A stretch of DNA of 64,000 bases from Ecdyonurus torrentis (Eukaryota > Arthropoda > Insecta > Ephemeroptera > Heptageniidae). The number at the start of each line of letters is the position of its first letter. The first letter of the stretch is position 1. The notes under the pieces were generated by a model. The model ran no database searches. It worked only from the letters and a program-made list of their open reading frames with translations, and was not told the DNA's origin. The DNA is taken from assembly GCA_949318235.1 (NCBI GenBank), contig OX439128.1, positions 48,106,530 to 48,170,529 of the forward strand, read 5' to 3'. This document shows positions 57,101 to 64,000 of this stretch, piece by piece. Position numbers and translations under genes: made by a program.

Positions 57101-60100
57101 TGCAATGCAAAAATATAAAGAACAGTACTTACATTAACTGCGAGAAGTTTGGCGTATGTGAGATGAGCTGGAATATGATCTGGACGTGCATTCAAAGAAG
57201 CTTGAATCCAAGATTCAGCTTCACCAAGTCGTCCTAATCTTGAATAAGTTTCACCAAGCAAGTTATAAACACTCTGAAACAAAAACAATATATTTATATA
57301 GCATAATTTTAAATATTTAAAAATAATTGAAAGGAATACTGGCCTCAAAAAATTAAAACAAAAACTTAAAATATATCAGATGGAGCCATCATTCAGGAAT
57401 GTTTTTTTAGGCAAGTATCTCTTTAAATAAAAAGATTTGAATTTTAAAATATTTAGAAGCAATTTTTTTTTTTTTTTTTTTTTTTTTACCTGTGGCTGAA
57501 AGTTGGATGGCATTACGTCTTTTGCACGTAAAAAAGCCGAAAGTGCGTCCTGTGCATGTCCTTGTTCTAATTGCAATCGTCCGAGGTGAAATAAAGCAGA
57601 TGCTCGTGCAGATTCATGTGCTCTGGGATCTCTTAGCCCTGTACTATCCAACTGGGATGCACGTTGAAGAACAGCTAATGCTTCAGGAGATTTTCCCTGA
57701 CGTCCTAATGCTACACCAAGACTCACATGTGCAGCTAAACATACAATGGCGTGATTATGGACTATTATATACCAACCCCTAACCTTATTATAGCTAACTT
57801 TAATGTTTAAAACTATTACTTTGTTACACAAAAAGAACTAACTAATAAAGTTTGAAACATTAGTTGATATACAATATGTATACCTGCAAGTTTAGGTCTA
57901 CAGGCGATGGCAGCTTCAAAACATCGTACAGCCTCGTCCAAGCGTCCCTCATCTTGCAGCAGTAATAGTCCCCTGAAAATATAAATTAAGAACAATTATT
58001 TTAAAATAAATTTTCCTACATTTTCGTAGCAATTTTTATGGCTGATTACGTTATAAAACATTTAATAATGCTATGGAAAAGTATATATTATATACTTACA
58101 AGTTGTAATGCACGTCTGCCATATTTGGTCGGTAGTGCAGTGCTCGACGATAGCATACCTCAGCTTCGCGAGTTTTTCCTATGGTACTTAGCACGCTACC
58201 CAGATTACCATAAGCTATTAGAACAAAGTATATTTTAGTATAAAAAAACTACTGGAAAAAAAAAAAAACGATAAAATAAAATATAAAATAGATATAATAA
58301 ATTCATTTCACTGAAATTTTTTATTTGTTATTTTTATTAGATCACTAAATGAAATAATAATAATAATAATAAAAACAGCAACATAAGAATAAAAATTTAC
58401 CCTTGGGTGGATTAACGGATAGACCAGATCGGTAGAGAGCTTCTTCAGATTTCCAGTCCTCGTTTCTGCGCCAAGCTCGAGCAGTCAGACAGAGTACGAG
58501 GAGGAGAAGTGAGACTGACAGCAGAGCACGATGAGTACTTTGATTTCTGACGTGATTCCAAACTCTCGTGATTCCAATCCCCAGTAGTAAACTAAGTCCA
58601 ATTGAAGGAGCATACATCACACGCTCAGCAGCAACAAACCCCACGTACCCTGCCAAGTTACTGGCGGGTAGAAACGTCACTCCCGTGACTACCAGGGCAT
58701 AAGCAACACCTCGACACTGTGGCTTACTACTTAATACTGACATAGCTTCTCTGAATACTAATATTGTAAACCCGATGTAGAAAATAATGCTTTGCAAATT
58801 ACGAACATCACTCCAGTGCTCAATTAATGGTATTGCACCCATTGACCAATCAAAACTTAACGTAACAGGACAAATAAATAACATAAAATTAAATACTGGT
58901 AAATAAAGAAATGTTAAAGTTCTTGTAAGGAATGATTTTGAATGTGCAGCAGGATTATCAGCCGATGCAAATTTTGGTAAAGCTCCTCCCATAATTGATA
59001 TTCGAAGAGTAAGAAGCACGACACTAATTGTCATTAAAGTATAAATACTAGAACGCATTGCTCTTAATTTATTATTAAATTTTAGCATGTCTTTAATTTT
59101 TGAACAAGAAATTGTGTCACAGATTGCACATAAAACTAAAGTAACGAGTCCTTGTTCTTTGAAGAGTGAAGCCAGGACGCTGAACATAATTGTCAGTGAA
59201 AGAAAAAGTATAGATCGATGTGGTGAAGAGCTGTCTCTTGCTCGAATGTGTGCACGATGCAAAATTAATGCAGTTAGTATGCAGGCTGTACATGCTAATT
59301 CAGCTCGACCCACCACTCCCGCTACAGCTTCGCAGTGAATAGGATGCACTGCAAATATAATTGTAGCAAATAATGCTGCAAATCCATGTGGAACCACAGA
59401 TCTTGCCCATGATAAGAATAGCACAGTGACGATCGCGTGGAGTAAAATATTTGTCACGTGGTAGCTTTGAGGACGAAGACCACTTAGAAGGTGATTCAGT
59501 CGGAATGATAGCACAGTTAATGGTCTCCATGATTTGTGTGAACCAGCATGGCTTAATGGTGTACCCCAGAAATCATGTGTGAGTACAGACCAAAGTGGCG
59601 AACCCCACCGAACATCTTCATTTGCTAAAATAGCTCGGCTGAAACATACAGAGAATACATGCTTTGATAAAAAGACAGTTCTTTCATCGCAAATTTTTGT
59701 TTCATTTTGTAATTAAAACAGTATAATGTTTTATGTTTTATTTATTAATTAACTGTATTAAAATAAAAAAATTGAATTGTCTTTATATATGAATTTATTT
59801 TTAATATATCATTATACAATCGTTGATCAACAAATTTATTTATGTATTTTAAATCTTTTAGTGCTGTATAAAAAATATGGGTAAAAATTAAAATTTTAAT
59901 AATAACCTTATCTTGTATAAAAATTAACAGTCCAATTAATGCTGTTCGATCTTTTGTGTTTATTGATAAATTTTTTTTTTTTTTTTTTTTTGTAATTTTC
60001 TTACGTTTTACAGTAGCAAGTGGAAAAGTAAATTACCCAGAAAGTATCAATTTTCCTCGTTTCTAAATTAACAGTAAATCTTGTTAGTCTGAGCAAAGTA

Positions 60101-63044
60101 ACATAATATGTGAATCCCGCATGGGCAGTAAAAATAGCCACATCTAGAATTTCCTATATATATATATATAGGGTGAATCTGTTTCCATTTCATTTTAACC
60201 CAGACTATATAATAGCCTAGCAACCAATGATGGAAAAAATTACAACAATCACGAGCTCCATTAACCTAAGAATCGCATGTCTTTATATAAAATTTATACA
60301 AACTGGAGAGAGAGAGAAAAAATTACTTTTTTTTTTCTTCTTCTTCTTCTTGATCTCTGTTGGACGTATCACAATGATTAATGACATCAAAAAAATTGTG
60401 ACACGTACTTATACTATATAAATAAAAGTATTTGTAAAGGAGAATTCTCTATTTGATGAAAAATGTCACTCACTTTCATCAACTTAGTAATAATAATAAT
60501 AAAAAAAAAACAGAAAAAGAAAAATGAACCGTATAAAAATTGTGTAATCTCAGAGAAATTAGCTATTACAATTTTTCTTCTACCCTCCCTCAATGTAAAA
60601 TGTTTTAAACTGTCATTGTTCGCTGCACATGACAGTAAAATCTTGTGTTATTGTTGCCAACAGCAACCAAAGTATCAGTTGTTAACATTGATGCTTTTTC
60701 CCCCCTTATATACATTACGTATGATATCACGTTGTAAAATCTAAATGATCTGAAAAATTCAATCAATATACAGATTGTTTCTTTGTTCATATTCTTAGAT
60801 TGAAGACTCCCTACCAAAAAGATTCATTATGCGATCATCATTTTGCATTTGCTCTTTTTCTTATGATTATTTTATTTATTAAGTTATATTTGATATAATC
60901 AAAAATAAGAAAATTGATCCAGGCAGTTGATATTAACAAATATAGTTAAAACAAAGCGTTGATCTATAGTCATTATTTATAATAGTAAATTACTGTATAC
61001 AAACTGTATATAATTAAAAATAATTGGTCCAAATTTGAGTGTGTGATATACATAAGTATCGATTTTAATATTTTTCGCAACAGAGTGTATTATAATTTAG
61101 ATTTATATACTGATGAATGATGATTGCAGATTATCGTATATTTTTTTGAATAACTTAATATGGTCTCCTTTTTATATATAATTTAGACTTATGTCGTGGG
61201 ACAGAGACTTTCATGGAATTTCAGGTATTATAATTATGAATATTTTCATATTTTATATGAAAATCTATGGATTATTTCTTGTTTTATTTTATTTCATTTT
61301 TTTAATTACTTATCAAATCTTACTTCAATTATTTAGCAAAAGAGTGCAATGAATTTTTTTTCAATTGTCATTTGGGGAAGAAAAAAATGTTGCATAATAA
61401 TATGCAGATTTGTTGACTTTTCAGGCACAATCTGTTTGTACCGCATATACTATTTTGACTTGCACATTTATTAAAACTATTGTTAATTTATGTACGCTTT
61501 CCTCTTTCTTGAAGTTAAATATGTTTTAATGTTTATTCTACTTTTTTTTTATGTTTGTGCAATGTATTCGTTGTTCTGTAATTGTGGACTTGCTCTATTG
61601 CTGAATAAACAATTTAAATTAAAATTATATAATATACATATATACACTTTTGAACAACGTTACATGGTTTAAGGTTACAATTTTAAATTAAATTTTTTAA
61701 GGACTGGTATTATCGAATTACTATTAAATTAAGTAGTGACCTTATACATACATTACATACAATACATAAAGTAACAATAGCAAAATGTTAAGTCATTTTA
61801 CCGTGGCATCCCATATAATATATGAGAGCTCACTTGTTTTTAAAGGTATATATAAAGGAAGTTACTACAATGTTTTTCAAAGTAGCGTAATTGTCAAATT
61901 CAAATTGTAATTTGTTAAACTTTCTAATGTTATTAATTGCGAAATATGTTTGTCTTCTCTCTAACATATTAATTTTTTATAAGCTTTTCAATCTTTAATA
62001 TAAGTATTTGTCTTTTTTGTATATGAAAGTTTAAGAATTGATAATTATTATGCTGTTAAAGAACTAGCATATTACTTTATGCGTATTAAGATTTCTGACT
62101 TTTTAATGTTCTCGTGTCCTTTTTCTTATATTTTATTTCATTATTTATAGGGTACTTATTAATTAATTTTACTTAATTATGTGTAATTTAAAAAATGTAA
62201 ATTAATACGACGTGTGTAAAAATATCATGAACCGACCGATAAGGTTATGCTTATAATGAAAAATTTAAGAATTAACGTAAGTCACTACATCTGAGCTAAA
62301 TTTATTATTATTATTACTATAACTAAATATAATAATAATAATAACATTACTATACATTATGAAGCAATTATAAACCAACTCTAACTTTTCTAACGATTAA
62401 TTGCATTGCAGCTAACTTTATCACACATACAACTATTAATGAGAATATAATCTGATATATAAACAAAAACTATCAAAATAATGAGTTGTTAGATCATAAA
62501 AGTTACACAATCGCATTTTTGCACAAACTACACAAATTGTGCAATACTTAATAATGCACGCAGCATTCGTTTATACATGTTAAATTATCAACATTTTTAC
62601 CTCATTGGCTTTTATTTCTTTTTGATAGTTGAAATTTAATTTACAGCCAAAAAAATTTAATGAATAATTTTAGTAGAATTTTATTATTATTATTATTTTT
62701 TAAACATCATAAAATTTATATTAAAACAAAAATAATTGTAATGTTTAATTTTTGCAAGTCAAGCAATAACAATTAATACAAATATTAATAATGTCGGTAA
62801 ACTCACTGAATTGCAAGCGTAATAAAAAAAATGTTTCTCTTCCTGTAATTAAAAAATGTGCACCACGGAAATATGACATTCTAAAAAAAAAAAAAAAAAA
62901 GTTATATAATAATAAAAAAAAATGAAATTTCCGATGAAAATATTATACTTACTTATCATCGTAAACAAATCCAGCATCCAGCGTGTTATAAAATACAAGT
63001 ATAGAGATCGCGACACACGCGAGTGGCGCTACGAATCGCGCCAT
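54118..63044 (-). CDS. TMTC2: Transmembrane O-mannosyltransferase targeting cadherins 2 (TMTC2-like)
   Basis: Ten minus-strand exons: 62953-63044, 58401-59638, 58100-58214, 57884-57972, 57490-57734, 57133-57273, 56571-56655, 54653-54834, 54118-54285 (nine coding blocks in total listed here, phases 2,1,2,1,0,0,1,0), giving 784 aa (human 836). Count the list as nine exons. The N-terminal half is a multi-pass ER membrane domain with GT-C glycosyltransferase features (FVYDDN, HDFWGTPLSHAGSHKSWRPL, HPIHCEAVAGVVGRAEL) and the DUF1736 block (DNPAAHS...TRTLTFLYLP, SFDWSMGAIPL). The C-terminal half is a run of about nine TPRs, e.g. GNLGSVLSTIGKTREAEVCY. TMTC proteins add O-mannose to cadherin-type domains in the ER lumen. 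SGLSVNPPKG, YRPNMADVHYN and ARPDHIPAHLTYAKLLA match TMTC2 better than the TMTC1, 3 and 4 I know. Intron 1 is 3.3 kb. Confidence 0.93.
54328..54641. mobile_element. Foldback with CRE-like palindromes (copy 2)
   Basis: Homologous to 10089-10393: AATATCCTAACA, TTGATTTGTCCGGA, CTAATTTATTTTCCATTCAC and TGTGACGTCAGA. Ends 11 nt short of the TMTC2 exon 8 donor. Confidence 0.8.
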
Positions 63045-64000
63045 AACCTCATGAAAAAGACGTCATTTCTGATGCGGAGTAGCCGCAATACTGACTAACT
63101 TGCCTTGGATACAAACTATCACAACTCAGGGGGTTGATCGAATTGCGCACTTCCAAACCCTCGGGCTACACTCATTGGTCCTTGCAACAATACACTACCC
63201 CCTATGTACAGTAAAAATTTTAACCCCCCCATATACCAAAGTCATAGAGTCTCAAAGGACATTTAAAATTTAGTACGCTGTTAAAGTATTAATTATTATC
63301 ATGATGAAATCACGTGTCATCTTTGTATTAAAATGAATTATGAGTAAGTTTTCTCATATATATTTTTTAAACTCAATATTTTATTTAACGACAATATGAG
63401 TCATGGTTTCTTTTGTTAATCAAAAATGTATATAATACAAATTGGGAGTGAATTTTTTTGAATAAAGTTTCAAACTGCGTTGTTACTTGCAACTGCGTCA
63501 TTGTCATTACATAGTGAGTGAGTGCAGTGTTTTCTAATTAAATTGAAATTTTGTCTGATTCTGGTATTTTAAAATACCAAACGTCATTAAAAATTCATAC
63601 AGTGGTTTTTAAAAAAAAGTCATGTTATCAAAGTGTTCAAGAGATCAAAAGAGCAGACGATGATAACAAAAAGTGACCATGTGTATTAATGTGATACATT
63701 ATTTTTTTAATTGAGTATATTATACTATCATGATATATTTGTTAAAAAAAAAAGAATAATGAAAAGTATATTATGTCATTACTTTCGTTAAATACTTTTA
63801 TTATAGTCAACCTAAAATTGTTATTATTATTTTCGACAAAAGTATCTCAAGCCGTTTAAGATAATTAACGAGCGTAAAAACGTTTTTCATCACTTTATTA
63901 AATATATGGATATTTTTACGCAAAACTGCGCACACAGGCAAACATGAAGTACACGTATTTATTTACTTTCCTTTAATTAAGTTCAATTAGTTCTCGGTTA
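63045..64000 (-). promoter_or_regulatory. TMTC2 upstream region
   Basis: 5'UTR and putative promoter. On the minus strand an arthropod-style initiator-like TCAGTA occurs about 50 bp upstream of the ATG (TACTGA on plus near 63092-63097), and a CCAAT box lies near 63172 (ATTGG on plus). Beyond 63250 the sequence is plain AT-rich DNA with nothing recognisable. Confidence 0.35.

Noticed and set aside
57492..57782. 96-codon plus-strand ORF
   Set aside because: Antisense shadow of TMTC2 exon 5; the minus strand encodes matching TPRs.

Overview
This is a 64 kb piece of an AT-rich animal nuclear genome. All six protein-coding genes are split by GT-AG introns. The introns and spacers are full of poly-T runs, (TA)n microsatellites, inverted repeats and transposon debris. 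The gene set fits an invertebrate bilaterian (API5, RIC8, NDUFA9, a GAB/DOS-type docking protein, HELQ, TMTC2). An arthropod is plausible but not proven by the sequence. There are no bacterial operons, CRISPR arrays or real tRNA/rRNA genes.

Gene layout: API5 (minus, only the N-terminal ~319 codons are inside the window) and RIC8 (plus, complete, 554 aa) diverge from a 363 bp spacer. RIC8 converges on NDUFA9 (minus, 400 aa). Then come a GAB-family adaptor (minus, 708 aa, first exon 11.8 kb upstream of the second) and HELQ (plus, 1066 aa), which diverge from a 505 bp spacer with CCAAT boxes and an E2F-type site. Last is TMTC2 (minus, 784 aa), convergent with HELQ. I rebuilt the exons by hand. 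In every gene the reading frame is kept through all junctions and the products match their families over their length. The products serve unrelated housekeeping and signalling roles: apoptosis control, G-protein chaperone, complex I, receptor adaptor, DNA repair helicase, ER O-mannosylation.

The most interesting content is in the introns. Three large palindromes, 7888-8837, 11954-12380 and 15864-16645, share one architecture. Each has two inverted arms, a type I hammerhead ribozyme (intact, mutated or remnant) near the centre, and flanking target-site duplications of 13-18 bp. Each also has one arm that runs 36-41 nt past the other into a conserved 3' tail (core about AACCGCRATGKTTTTTTCC). 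A 5'-truncated single-arm copy with a 12 bp duplication (17418-17668) indicates target-primed reverse transcription. The best palindrome has perfect type I hammerheads on both arms, with self-complementary stem III (ACCGGU), and a TATA box plus TCAGT initiator firing outward in each arm. I read these as non-autonomous, Penelope/retrozyme-like ribozyme retroelements built as inverted dimers.

Other mobile DNA includes two non-autonomous hAT elements with exact 8 bp duplications, a foldback with a 9 bp duplication, two tRNA-derived SINEs, a LINE remnant, and many MITE-like inverted repeats. One MITE family is built from 33 bp modules around a CTCF-like core.
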